From Nibrella saemangeumensis (GTDB lineage: Bacteria > Bacteroidota > Bacteroidia > Cytophagales > Spirosomataceae), in assembly GCF_039541915.1 (NCBI RefSeq), contig NZ_BAABHD010000005.1:496001-560000 (forward strand): DNA of 64,000 bases. The letters are read 5' to 3'. How positions within the stretch are numbered: the stretch's first letter is position 1; every line of letters starts with the position of its first letter. Positions 33,501-42,142 of this stretch are shown here, one piece after another. The notes below the pieces were generated by a model, which was given only the letters and a program-made list of their open reading frames with translations, made no database searches and was not told the DNA's origin. The position numbers and the translations under genes were made by a program.

Positions 33501-34736
33501 ATGAAGGCTTCGACCTTTTCACGAACCGGCATTCTTATCGGCCTATTTCTGGGCATTGCGGCCTTGGTCGGTTTAAGCTGTCAACGGAACCTGATGACCG
33601 AGCCTGTTCCTAACCGGGTTATGCAGGTACCAGCTACGTTCGCCGGCCAAACCACTGACTTCGCTTTTGAGGTTTTTAAACGCGTTAATGAAGCGGAAGG
33701 TCCGGCGAAAAATGTCTTTATATCTCCGTTGAGCCTGCACATGGCGTTAGGTATGGTCCTGAATGGTGCCGACGGAGCAACCGCCCAGGAGATTCAAAAG
33801 ACCCTGAAACTGGATGCCCAAACACTGGCCGAAGCCAACCAGACCTATACCTACCTGTTGGAAAACCTGCCCAAAGCAGACTCCAGGGTCACGCTGGGGC
33901 TGGCCAACTCAGTCTGGTATCGACAGGGGTATTCGGTCGAGCAGACGTTCCAGGATGTGCTGCGCGAGACCTTTAAAGCCGAAATAGCCGGACTCGATTT
34001 CGGCAGCGCTACAGCTAAGGACCGGATCAACGGCTGGGCCGACCAGCAGACTAATGGCCGTATTAAAAAGGTTCTGGACCAGGTTCCGCCAAACAGCGTC
34101 ATGTTTCTGATGAATGCGCTGTATTTTAAAGGGGACTGGAAGATTCCGTTTGACCCCGGCAAAACGGTAGATATGCCGTTCCTCCTGCCGGAGAGTGGCC
34201 AGAAAATGGTGAAAATGATGCGGACGACTGCAGAATTCCGGCGGACATTCCACCCTGCTTATACAGCATTTGAATTGCCATACGGCAATGGGCAGTTTGC
34301 CATGACTGTTTTGCTGCCGCAGGAGAACATCACCGCTGATGCTGTCTTAAAATCCGTCTCAGCCAGCGAATGGAGTCAGTTACAAAAGGATATGACCGCG
34401 GGACCGATAGCTATAGGTCTGCCAAAATTTACCCTGGAATACGAGAGTAAGCTCAACGATATACTTAAGAGTATGGGTATGCCAACAGCCTTCACCGGTG
34501 CGGCTACCTTCACGAAAATGAACCGCAACGGAGGGCTGTTTATAGACTTTGTGAAGCAGAACACCTTTGTAGCTGTTGACGAGAAAGGTACCGAGGCTGC
34601 CGCTGTTACAACGGTTGGGATGGTTGAGAGCCTTCCACCGAGTGCGATCTGCAACCGGCCATTTGTGGTAATTATCCACGAGAAGACATCCGGCACAGTG
34701 CTTTTTATGGGCAAAATTTCCAATCCACACATGTAA
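33501..34736 (+). CDS. Lipoprotein serpin 2 (tandem paralogue)
   Basis: This 411-residue paralogue lies 48 bp downstream of serpin 1. Signal and lipobox: IGLFLGIAALVGLSC. It has the same serpin core (NVFISPLSLHMALGM, VMFLMNALYFKGDWK, NRPFVVIIHEK) and hinge GTEAAAVTT. The reactive loop is one residue shorter than in serpin 1 and reads VGMVESLPP, so the predicted scissile bond is Glu-Ser. This would shift target preference to Glu-cleaving or different proteases. Both are probably inhibitory, outer-membrane or periplasmic proteins. Confidence 0.93.
   Translation: MKASTFSRTGILIGLFLGIAALVGLSCQRNLMTEPVPNRVMQVPATFAGQTTDFAFEVFKRVNEAEGPAKNVFISPLSLHMALGMVLNGADGATAQEIQKTLKLDAQTLAEANQTYTYLLENLPKADSRVTLGLANSVWYRQGYSVEQTFQDVLRETFKAEIAGLDFGSATAKDRINGWADQQTNGRIKKVLDQVPPNSVMFLMNALYFKGDWKIPFDPGKTVDMPFLLPESGQKMVKMMRTTAEFRRTFHPAYTAFELPYGNGQFAMTVLLPQENITADAVLKSVSASEWSQLQKDMTAGPIAIGLPKFTLEYESKLNDILKSMGMPTAFTGAATFTKMNRNGGLFIDFVKQNTFVAVDEKGTEAAAVTTVGMVESLPPSAICNRPFVVIIHEKTSGTVLFMGKISNPHM
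33783..33910 (+). repeat. Near-identical tract shared with serpin 1 (copy 2)
   Basis: Partner of 32490-32617. It encodes the identical peptide from AQEIQKTLKLD to GLANS in both proteins, with only three silent base differences visible. Confidence 0.8.
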
Positions 34737-34748
34737 AGAATAACAACA

Positions 34749-35528
34749 ATGAAAACCGTAATGATGACAATGCTGGCCCTATTGGCCATGACCTTTACCG
34801 CCTGCGACCCCGTTGTTGAGCCGGAGAGTGAATTTAAAACGTCAGGAGTGAATCAATTGATAGGCCATTGGCGGTTAATCGAACCTGCTTCCAGCTATAC
34901 CGTTACCATGGACATCACACCTGACTCCAGCCAGGGCGGCAACAATCGCTACCGGATCAATGGTCTGTCTTCTGTAAACTACTATTTCTCTTCGCTGACG
35001 GTGAGCGGCAGCGATGCTGTTGCCCTGGAGACAATTGGAGCAACCAAGCGGGGCGGCTCCGCCGAGGCCATGCAGTTTGAGCAAAGCTATTTCAATAAAC
35101 TAAAAGCAGTTAACCGGTATCAATTATCGGGTAACCGGCTGACACTTTACGCAGGATCCGAGCGACTCGTTTATGAGCGCCAGGCCAGTGACCCGCAACT
35201 GATAGGACGCTGGAAGTGGGTAAAAGTGACTTACGGGTTTACGCAGACTACGTCTACCCCAGAGAAAGCCGGCTATACCGAAACGCTGGAGTTTTACGCC
35301 GATGGCACCTACAAACGCTTCCGTAATGACAAAGAGATAGAGACCCGACTGGTTTACAGCGGAAATAATCCGACCCAAACGGCATACAAGAACGCTATTC
35401 TGTTCCCGGCTACGCAGGAGGCTCAGCCTTACGAGATCAAAGACGGCCGTTTGTTCCTGTACGAACGTGGACCTGCCGAAGCCACCATTGCCGACGGCGG
35501 TATTTACGAATATGAGAAAGTTAAATAG
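34749..35528 (+). CDS. Lipoprotein with two lipocalin-like GxW domains
   Basis: The 259-residue protein has the lipobox FTAC (MKTVMMTMLALLAMTFTAC, Cys19). The mature part appears to contain two beta domains, each beginning with a Gly-x-Trp strand: QLIGHWRLIEPASSYTV (from about residue 37) and QLIGRWKWVKVTYGF (from about 155). The second has TLEFYADGTYKRF, as in small Bacteroidota lipocalin-like lipoproteins. Ligand and function are unknown. It starts 12 bp after serpin 2, so probably shares its transcript, and is followed by repeat element B and a terminator. Confidence 0.78.
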   Translation: MKTVMMTMLALLAMTFTACDPVVEPESEFKTSGVNQLIGHWRLIEPASSYTVTMDITPDSSQGGNNRYRINGLSSVNYYFSSLTVSGSDAVALETIGATKRGGSAEAMQFEQSYFNKLKAVNRYQLSGNRLTLYAGSERLVYERQASDPQLIGRWKWVKVTYGFTQTTSTPEKAGYTETLEFYADGTYKRFRNDKEIETRLVYSGNNPTQTAYKNAILFPATQEAQPYEIKDGRLFLYERGPAEATIADGGIYEYEKVK

Positions 35529-35533
35529 TTGAG

Positions 35534-35631
35534 TGGTTCATTGGTTAACTGGTTTACTGGTTGTCGGCAGTTTTTTGATACACAGTTGTCCTCATACCTG
35601 TCAACGAATTAACCAATAAACCAGTCAACCA
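35534..35631. repeat. Repeat element B: four octamers, spacer, four inverted octamers
   Basis: Five nt after the stop at 35528 come four 8-nt units: TGGTTCAT, TGGTTAAC, TGGTTTAC, TGGTTGTC (35534-35565). After a 34-nt spacer come four inverted units: GTCAACGA, ATTAACCA, ATAAACCA, GTCAACCA (35600-35631). The constant core is TGGTT, or AACCA inverted. The two arms could form an imperfect 30-bp hairpin with about 22 matches. Confidence 0.85.
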
Positions 35632-35668
35632 AAGTAAGGTGGTAATTGCTGACTTTTTGTGTAAGACC

Positions 35669-35704
35669 AATTGCCCGGTGGCCCTGCTGCCGGGCAATTT
35701 TTTT
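35669..35704 (+). terminator. Terminator after the serpin/lipoprotein unit
   Basis: AATTGCCCGG (35669-35678) pairs with CCGGGCAATT (35690-35699). The stem extends inward by four more pairs (two of them G-U), and a run of seven T residues ends at 35704. It lies 64 bp before the next ATG. Confidence 0.9.
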
Positions 35705-35767
35705 GTGGATTGTTCCAACGGTTTCGCCAGCATCGGGGTCTTTAAAGCAAACACACAATCCAGACCC

Positions 35768-37063
35768 ATGAAACGACAGCTTTACTTTTTTGCCCTGCTC
35801 CCGCTGCTGTGGCTAACAACCGGCTGCACCGATAATTGCGAGGAAACCCGCACCTTCCGCCGGTATACACCTATCTCGTTTACCTTAGCGCAGGTTCGTC
35901 AGGGCGTCATTGCCGAGGCTCCCCGAACACTGGTCAATCCCGGCAAGATTTATACGAAAGATCAGTACCTCTACATCAACGAGATTAAAGAGGGTATTCA
36001 TGTCATTGACAACAGCAATCCGTCGGACCCTAAAATGGTGTCGTTTATCCGCATACCGGGCAACGGCGACATTGCTATCCGCAACAACATTCTGTACGCC
36101 GACAGCTATCTGGATCTGGTGGCGTTCGACATTAGTGACCCGAAGAATATCAAGCCCGTCAACCGGGTAGAGGGTGTCTTCCCGAGTGGACAGTTTGAAG
36201 GGGGCTGGTGGTATTACAATGCCGCTCAGAATCTCATCAATGACCAGAAGGTTGACTACGTCACGGAGCGGGTTAAAACCAACTGCGAAGAGGGTGGCAA
36301 CGTGAACCCCTGGTGGGGTTTGGCCATGATGGACACACGCGCCAACTTCCAGAGTGCGTCACCATCCGCTAACCCCGGTCAGGCAACCAACGGTACGGCC
36401 GGGTCAATGGCCCGCTTCGCCTTGTACGACAACTACCTGTATACCGTCAGCCAGTCAGACATGCAGTTGTTCGATATCAAGAATCCGGCTGAGCCGAAGA
36501 TCGGCCGGAAGATCAACATGGGCTGGGGTATTGAAACCATCTTTCCCTACAAGGACAAGCTGTTTATCGGCTCCAATACCGGTATGCATATCTATGACAA
36601 CAGCAATCCGGAGAAGCCCGAGCGCCTGTCGGTGTTCCAGCACGCCCGCGTGTGTGATCCGGTGGTGGTTCATGAGAATACCGCCTACGTGACGCTGCGC
36701 TCCGGGAATACGTGCGCCGGTTTTACGAACCAGCTCGATGTAGTTGACGTGTCGAATCTGATGAACCCGCGTCTGATTAAGAGCTACCCCATGAAGAACC
36801 CGCACGGGCTGGGCGTCGACTTTCCGAATCTGTTTATCTGCGAAGGGGCGTATGGGCTGAAGAGTTTCAACGTCAGCGATCCGCTGAACATCGACAAGAA
36901 CCTACTGCAGTACATCAAGGATCTGGACGCTTACGATGTAATTCCACTGAGTAAATCGCTGCTGCTGATTGGCAAAGAGGGTTTTTACCAGTTCGACTAC
37001 AGCAATCCGCGTAGCTTGCGCTTATTGAGCAAGATTCCGGTACGGCGTCCTTCTATTGGCTAG
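35768..37063 (+). CDS. LVIVD-repeat lipoprotein (beta-propeller)
   Basis: The ATG at 35768 gives a 431-residue lipoprotein (FALLPLLWLTTGC, Cys about 19). The in-frame extension upstream would run through the terminator and is rejected. The mature part has LVIVD-type blades: IHVIDNSNPSDPKMVSFIRI, DLVAFDISDPKNIKPVNRV, MQLFDIKNPAEPKIGRKI, MHIYDNSNPEKPERLSVF, LDVVDVSNLMNPRLIKSY and LKSFNVSDPLNIDKNLLQY. This repeat family is common on bacterial and archaeal surfaces; binding partners are unknown. The next gene starts 4 bp after its stop. Confidence 0.87.
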   Translation: MKRQLYFFALLPLLWLTTGCTDNCEETRTFRRYTPISFTLAQVRQGVIAEAPRTLVNPGKIYTKDQYLYINEIKEGIHVIDNSNPSDPKMVSFIRIPGNGDIAIRNNILYADSYLDLVAFDISDPKNIKPVNRVEGVFPSGQFEGGWWYYNAAQNLINDQKVDYVTERVKTNCEEGGNVNPWWGLAMMDTRANFQSASPSANPGQATNGTAGSMARFALYDNYLYTVSQSDMQLFDIKNPAEPKIGRKINMGWGIETIFPYKDKLFIGSNTGMHIYDNSNPEKPERLSVFQHARVCDPVVVHENTAYVTLRSGNTCAGFTNQLDVVDVSNLMNPRLIKSYPMKNPHGLGVDFPNLFICEGAYGLKSFNVSDPLNIDKNLLQYIKDLDAYDVIPLSKSLLLIGKEGFYQFDYSNPRSLRLLSKIPVRRPSIG

Positions 37064-37067
37064 GCTT

Positions 37068-37652
37068 ATGAAAAAGCAGATCTATTTTTCGCTGATGCTA
37101 TTGCTGCTGGGAAGTAGTGCATGGGCACAGAAGCCGGTAATCAAGCGGCCCTTCGTTAATTATACCGAAATAGGCGGATTATTTGGCCGGGTTGCGTTTG
37201 GTCCCAGTACGGCTGAGGTAGTTGCAAATCGGCTCAACTTTACGGCGCAGACCTTCAACGGCGTTCAGTTAACCCATCAACTAGCGGTGGGCAGCACCGT
37301 TGGCATCGACTGGTACACGGCCGCGCTCCTGATGCCCGTCAGCGCCGGTATTCGCTACGACCTCGCCCGGCATCCCCGCAAAAACGTGCGGGTATTTACC
37401 AGTGCCGATGCGGGCTACGGGTTTGCCTGGCTGCATAAGGGCTCTACCGGCTACGAAACCAAAGGCGGCTTGATGATTAGTCCGGGCATTGGCCTCAAAA
37501 TGGGCCGGCCGGGTAACACAGCTTTTATAATGTCATTGAGCTATAAGCGGCAGGAGGCTGATGTGCAGAAGCCTATTGGTTTTAACGACATCCGCCGGGA
37601 GGAACACCGCGTTTATAATCGGATTGCGTTCCGGGTAGGCGTTAGTTTTTAA
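37068..37652 (+). CDS. Small outer-membrane beta-barrel-like protein
   Basis: The ATG at 37068, 4 bp after the LVIVD gene, gives 194 residues with a signal peptide (MKKQIYFSLMLLLLGSSAWA before QKP). The remainder has alternating hydrophobic/polar strands (GGLFGRVAFGP, GYGFAWLHKG, AFIMSLSYKRQEA) and ends IAFRVGVSF with terminal Phe, as in outer-membrane barrels. It probably forms an operon with the LVIVD lipoprotein, perhaps as its anchor; this is inference. Confidence 0.8.
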   Translation: MKKQIYFSLMLLLLGSSAWAQKPVIKRPFVNYTEIGGLFGRVAFGPSTAEVVANRLNFTAQTFNGVQLTHQLAVGSTVGIDWYTAALLMPVSAGIRYDLARHPRKNVRVFTSADAGYGFAWLHKGSTGYETKGGLMISPGIGLKMGRPGNTAFIMSLSYKRQEADVQKPIGFNDIRREEHRVYNRIAFRVGVSF

Positions 37653-37679
37653 TTTCCACACCATACAACCTGAAAACGA

Positions 37680-37707
37680 AAAAGTCCCGGTTTGCGCCGG
37701 GACTTTT
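37680..37707. terminator. Bidirectional terminator between barrel gene and typA
   Basis: AAAAGTCCCGG (37680-37690) pairs perfectly with CCGGGACTTTT (37697-37707) around TTTGCG. A/T runs on both sides of the stem suit termination in both directions between stops at 37652 and 37729. Confidence 0.9.
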
Positions 37708-37728
37708 CTATATCTGTTCATGGCACAT

Positions 37729-39543
37729 TTACGCCATTTCAAACTTGTTCTGCATCCGCTTACGCTCGTTCTCATCGAGGTAAATCTTCCGCATCCGAAT
37801 TGATTTCGGCGTAACCTCCAGGTATTCGTCTTTCTGAATGTACTCCATAGCTTCTTCCAGTGAGAAACTGATCTTCGGCGCAATCCGGACGTTATCGTCA
37901 GAACCGGATGCCCGCATATTGGTCAGTTTCTTGGCGGTCTGAACATTCACGACAATATCATTTTGCCGGCTGTGCTCACCAATCACCTGACCGGTGTACA
38001 CCTCTTCGCCCGGATCGACAAAGAATACACCACGGTCCTGTAGTTTATCGATGGCGTAGGCCGTGGTCGGTCCGTTACCCATTGAAATCAGGGATCCATT
38101 GATACGCTCGGCAATCGTACCGCGGTAGTAATCGTACTTTTTGAACCGGTGGCTCATGATGGCCTCCCCGAAGGTAGCCGTCAGTACGTTGGAACGCAAG
38201 CCAATCAGACCCCGCGACGGAATCTCAAACTCCAGGTGCTGCAGGTCTCCCTTCGGCTCCATAATCAGCAGTTCGCCTTTCTTCTGCGTAGCCAGTTCAA
38301 TTACCTTACCGGCTGTTTCTTCTGGTACGTCTACCACCAGCGTTTCAATCGGCTCCAGCTTCTGGCCATCTTCATCCTCTTTGAACAACACCTGCGGCTG
38401 ACCAACCTGTAGTTCGTAGCCTTCGCGACGCATGGTCTCGATCAGAATAGACAAGTGCAGAATACCCCGGCCATAGACCAGGAAGCGGTCTTCGCTATCG
38501 GTATTCTCGACGCGCAGGGCCAGGTTCTTTTCAATTTCTTTGTACAACCGGTCGCGCAGGTGACGCGAGGTAACGAATTTACCTTCCTTGCCGAAGAACG
38601 GTGAGTTGTTAATGGTAAACAACATGTTCATCGTCGGCTCATCCACCGAAATACGGGTCAGCGCTTCCGGATTGTCTATATCGGTCAGCGTGTCGCCAAT
38701 TTCAAAATCTTCCAGACCGGTTACGGCACAAATGTCGCCCGAGTTTACCTCAGCCACTTTAACTTTACCGAGGCCTTCGAATACCTGCAGTTCTTTAATA
38801 CGGACTTTTTTGATGGAACCGTCGCTTTTTACCAGTGCCATATTACCCCCTTCGCGCAGGGTACCGCGATGCACCCGACCAATGGCAATCCGGCCGACGA
38901 AGGACGAAAAGTCAAGCGAGGTAATCTGCATCTGCGGCTCACCTTCATTAACCGGCGCAGGTGGAATATGATCGACAATCGTGTCGAGCAGGAACGTGAT
39001 GTTATCGGTTGGATTTTTCCAGTCAGGACCCATCCAGCCCTGCTTCGAGGAACCAAATACGGTTACGAAGTCAAGCTGGTCTTCGGTAGCGCCGAGGTTG
39101 AACATCAGATCAAAGACCTGCTCATGTACCTCGTCGGGACGGCAGTTTTCTTTGTCTACCTTGTTTACCACCAACACCGGCTTCAGGCCCAATTGCAGGG
39201 CCTTGCTCAGTACAAAGCGGGTCTGCGGCATGGGGCCTTCAAAGGCATCGACGAGCAGCAATACGCCATCGGCCATTTTCAATACACGTTCTACCTCACC
39301 GCCGAAATCGGAGTGGCCCGGTGTATCGATGATATTAATTTTCACATCCTTGTAACGGACGGACACGTTTTTCGAAACAATGGTAATACCCCGCTCCCGC
39401 TCCAAATCGTTATTGTCGAGAATCAGGTCACCAAATTCCTGATTTTCCCGAAAGATTTTTGAGGCATGGATAATTTTATCGACCAGCGTAGTTTTGCCGT
39501 GGTCAACGTGCGCAATAATGGCTATGTTGCGGATTGATTGCAT
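37729..39543 (-). CDS. typA: Ribosome-associated translational GTPase TypA/BipA
   Basis: This 604-residue translation-factor GTPase acts on ribosome assembly and stress adaptation. G1 is in AIIAHVDHGKTTL (residues about 8-20), G2 with RERGITIVSKN, G3 DTPGHSDFGGE, G4 NKVDKENCRP and G5 near FGSSKQG. EF-G-like domains III and V follow (GRGILHLSILIETMRREGYE), and the C-terminal BipA-specific domain ends KRMQNKFEMA. Length and motifs are standard. Confidence 0.96.
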   Translation of the reverse strand: MQSIRNIAIIAHVDHGKTTLVDKIIHASKIFRENQEFGDLILDNNDLERERGITIVSKNVSVRYKDVKINIIDTPGHSDFGGEVERVLKMADGVLLLVDAFEGPMPQTRFVLSKALQLGLKPVLVVNKVDKENCRPDEVHEQVFDLMFNLGATEDQLDFVTVFGSSKQGWMGPDWKNPTDNITFLLDTIVDHIPPAPVNEGEPQMQITSLDFSSFVGRIAIGRVHRGTLREGGNMALVKSDGSIKKVRIKELQVFEGLGKVKVAEVNSGDICAVTGLEDFEIGDTLTDIDNPEALTRISVDEPTMNMLFTINNSPFFGKEGKFVTSRHLRDRLYKEIEKNLALRVENTDSEDRFLVYGRGILHLSILIETMRREGYELQVGQPQVLFKEDEDGQKLEPIETLVVDVPEETAGKVIELATQKKGELLIMEPKGDLQHLEFEIPSRGLIGLRSNVLTATFGEAIMSHRFKKYDYYRGTIAERINGSLISMGNGPTTAYAIDKLQDRGVFFVDPGEEVYTGQVIGEHSRQNDIVVNVQTAKKLTNMRASGSDDNVRIAPKISFSLEEAMEYIQKDEYLEVTPKSIRMRKIYLDENERKRMQNKFEMA

Positions 39544-39638
39544 ATAGTCTTAACCTTGATTATTCTGATACTATCTGATTAACAGGATTTTTTGAAATAA
39601 GGTTGACTCACTAAAGTCTAAATCAGACAATCAGGGTG

Positions 39639-39646
39639 CAAAGGTA
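39639..39646 (-). promoter_or_regulatory. Candidate -7 box for typA
   Basis: The minus strand reads TACCTTTG, an exact TAnnTTTG match identical to the his promoter box, about 95 bp upstream of the typA start. No convincing -33 box was found. Confidence 0.45.
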
Positions 39647-39835
39647 CGAAATTTTACGCTGAAACACAGATTTTTACAAGTTATAGCTGTGTTAAATTAT
39701 AGTTAAAGCCATCTACTCTCTACATAGTACAATTTAAATATTGAATACCAGTATACAAAGGCACCGTTTACAAACTGATTTTGCTTTTCCTCTGCAAAAA
39801 ACCGTACCTTTCTTTCCTCACAAATCCTAAAAACC

Positions 39836-41749
39836 ATGAAAGCTATCTCATTTGTTCTCAGGTTATTACTATTCATACTGCTAGCCTGCACCGTACTGTA
39901 CACACACGGAAACCCACCTCAGAATCCTCCCAAAAAGTACACCATTGAACAGTTCATGAAAACCATTCGGATTGGTGGAGCCGATTTCTCGCCTAATGAG
40001 CAAACGGTGGTTTTTCATAGCAACCAAAGTGGCGTGTTTAACCTATACGAATTGCCATTTTCGGGCGGCACTCCTAAACAGCTTACCTTCTCAAAAGACA
40101 ATGCCATTTTCTCGCTCGGCTACCTGCCGGATGGCCGGATCCTGTATTCCAGCGACCAGGGCGGTAACGAATTAACCCACATCTTTATCCGCAACACCGA
40201 CGGGACGACCAAAGACCTGACTCCTAACGCAAAAGCCAAGTATCAGTTTGCCGGTCTGAGCCACGATAAAAAGAGCTTCTTTTATAACAGCAACGAACGA
40301 AACAAAGCGGCTTTTGATGTTTATGAAATGCCGCTTGCAACTCTTACACCCAATATGATTTTTGAGAACCCCGGCGGGTTTTTCCCCGGTGATGTCTCGC
40401 CCGACCGCCGGTACATCGCGTTGGCGAAGCCCAGCACCACCACGAACAGCGACGTTTACCTCTACGACACGAAAACAAAGCAAACGAAACTACTCACAGA
40501 GCACCAGGGCGAAATTGCCAACCATCCAGGTGAGTTTACCAAGGACAGCCGGAAACTGCTTATATCAACCGACGAAGGCAGCGAATTCAGTTACACCAAG
40601 GCATACGACCTGGCAACGGGCAAGGCTGATATAGTAGACAAGGCCGACTGGGATATAAACGGAGTCGGATTATCCCGGTCCGGTAAATACCGCGTAGTCT
40701 ACATTAACAAAGATGCCCGCACCGATTTAAAACTAATAGACACGCAAACGGGTGGTTCGGTAAAATTACCGGCTCTCCCCGGCGGTGATCTTACGGGCGT
40801 AAACATTGCCGATAGCGAAACCCGAATGCTGTTTTACGTAAACAGTTCCAAAGAGCCCACCGCGCTGTATTCCTACGACTTTAAGACCGGGAAGATGACA
40901 TCGTTGATTAAAACGCTGAATCCGGAAATTAACCAGGAGGACCTCGTATCGGGTGAAGTGATTCGGTACAAATCGTTTGACGGCCTGGAGATCCCTGCCC
41001 TGTTGTATAAGCCAAAGGATATTTCTACGGGCGAAAAAAGGGCGGCTATGTTGCTTATTCACGGTGGCCCCGGTGGACAAACCCGGCTGAATTATTCACC
41101 TTTGGTCCAGTATTTGGTCAATCATGGCTACGTCATTCTGGCCGTCAACAACCGGGGCAGCTCAGGATACGGCAAGACGTTTTATGCCGCCGACGACCGG
41201 AAGCACGGCGATGCAGACCTGCGCGACTGCGTAGAATCCAAGAAGTTCCTGACGGCAACGGGTTATGTCGATCCCGCTAAGATCGGCATCATGGGCGGGA
41301 GCTACGGCGGTTACATGACGCTGGCGGGTCTGGCGTTTACGCCGGATGAATTTGCCGTAGGCGTTGATATTTTTGGCGTGGCCAACTGGCTGCGTACCCT
41401 CAATAGTATGCCGGCCTGGTGGGGACCGCAACGAGAAGCTATGTTTAAGGAACTTGGGAATCCGGCCACTGACTCAACTGCCTTGTACAATAAATCACCG
41501 CTGTTTTTCACCCACAAAATCAAAAAGCCGTTGCTGGTGATTCAGGGAGCCAATGACCCACGGGTACTTAAAGTAGAATCAGACGAGATTGTAGCGGGCG
41601 TAAAGAAAAATGGGGTTCCGGTGGAGTATATCGTCTTCCCGAACGAAGGCCACGGTTTCGTCAACAAGGACAACGAGATTACCGCGAATAAAGCCATCAA
41701 AGACTTCCTGGATAAATACCTGATCGGCGCGCAGACAGCGTCGAGATAA
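39836..41749 (+). CDS. S9 family serine peptidase (prolyl oligopeptidase-type), exported
   Basis: The 637-residue protein has an N-terminal signal with a possible lipobox (LLFILLAC, Cys18), so it may be a lipoprotein. Residues about 45-350 form a WD40-like propeller (DVYEMPLATL, ISTDEGSEFSYTKAYDL). Residues about 380-637 are the alpha/beta hydrolase: LLIHGGPGG (oxyanion region), GIMGGSYGGYMTLAGL (nucleophile Ser about 489), VIQGANDPRV (Asp) and FPNEGHGFVNKDNE (His). It probably trims peptides in the periplasm. It stands alone and is followed by repeat element C. Confidence 0.9.
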   Translation: MKAISFVLRLLLFILLACTVLYTHGNPPQNPPKKYTIEQFMKTIRIGGADFSPNEQTVVFHSNQSGVFNLYELPFSGGTPKQLTFSKDNAIFSLGYLPDGRILYSSDQGGNELTHIFIRNTDGTTKDLTPNAKAKYQFAGLSHDKKSFFYNSNERNKAAFDVYEMPLATLTPNMIFENPGGFFPGDVSPDRRYIALAKPSTTTNSDVYLYDTKTKQTKLLTEHQGEIANHPGEFTKDSRKLLISTDEGSEFSYTKAYDLATGKADIVDKADWDINGVGLSRSGKYRVVYINKDARTDLKLIDTQTGGSVKLPALPGGDLTGVNIADSETRMLFYVNSSKEPTALYSYDFKTGKMTSLIKTLNPEINQEDLVSGEVIRYKSFDGLEIPALLYKPKDISTGEKRAAMLLIHGGPGGQTRLNYSPLVQYLVNHGYVILAVNNRGSSGYGKTFYAADDRKHGDADLRDCVESKKFLTATGYVDPAKIGIMGGSYGGYMTLAGLAFTPDEFAVGVDIFGVANWLRTLNSMPAWWGPQREAMFKELGNPATDSTALYNKSPLFFTHKIKKPLLVIQGANDPRVLKVESDEIVAGVKKNGVPVEYIVFPNEGHGFVNKDNEITANKAIKDFLDKYLIGAQTASR

Positions 41750-41768
41750 GGTCTGTTTCAGATCTAAA

Positions 41769-41837
41769 GTTCCAAGTTTCAGGTTCCATGTTAGCCTTCA
41801 TGAGTTGACATGATACCTGAAACTTGGAACTAGAAAC
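41769..41837. repeat. Repeat element C: four heptamers, short spacer, four inverted heptamers
   Basis: Nineteen nt after the stop at 41749 come four 7-nt units: GTTCCAA, GTTTCAG, GTTCCAT, GTTAGCC (41769-41796). Inverted units follow: ATGATAC, CTGAAAC, TTGGAAC, TAGAAAC (41810-41837), with a decayed fifth at 41803. The arms 41768-41791 and 41808-41831 can form a 24-bp hairpin with two mismatches. Same architecture as elements A and B, different word. Confidence 0.85.
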
Positions 41838-41842
41838 AATAT

Positions 41843-42073
41843 TTAATGATTCGGGCAGCCGCAGGGGCTTTTCTTCCGGAACAGACCGGTACCAAATAAG
41901 CCGCCTTTTTTGGCCCGGTAGCCTTTACGTTTCTTTTTAAATATGCCAGAAGCCTGCTCGACTTTCTTTTCAGTAGCGATCGACGCTGCGGCAGCCGATG
42001 CTGCCGCTTGTACTGGTGCCTCCAATTGCACCAGTAATGCGACAACCAGTAACCCTATAGCTTTCTTTTTCAT
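41843..42073 (-). CDS. Short basic exported peptide with CGCP C-terminus
   Basis: The ATG at 42073 gives 76 residues: signal peptide MKKKAIGLLVVALLVQLEAP-VQA, an Ala-rich stretch (AASAAAASIA), then a strongly basic tail (FKKKRKGYRAKKGGLFGTG) ending RKKSPCGCPNH. An upstream in-frame start would hide the signal peptide and is rejected. The Cys-x-Cys-Pro end may bind metal. I recall similar small Lys-rich Bacteroidota proteins with Cys-Pro ends but no function. It is 69 bp upstream in coordinates of the GT2 gene's stop; transcription is in the same direction. Confidence 0.65.
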   Translation of the reverse strand: MKKKAIGLLVVALLVQLEAPVQAAASAAAASIATEKKVEQASGIFKKKRKGYRAKKGGLFGTGLFRKKSPCGCPNH

Positions 42074-42142
42074 AACCGTCCTATGCTGTATAGACTCTAA
42101 ACGATTTTTCTGGAGAATTGGTACCAGCAACCCGCCAACAAT

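Noticed and set aside
35639..35767. N-terminal extension of the LVIVD protein
   Set aside because: It runs through a strong terminator and would hide the lipoprotein signal that starts at 35768.
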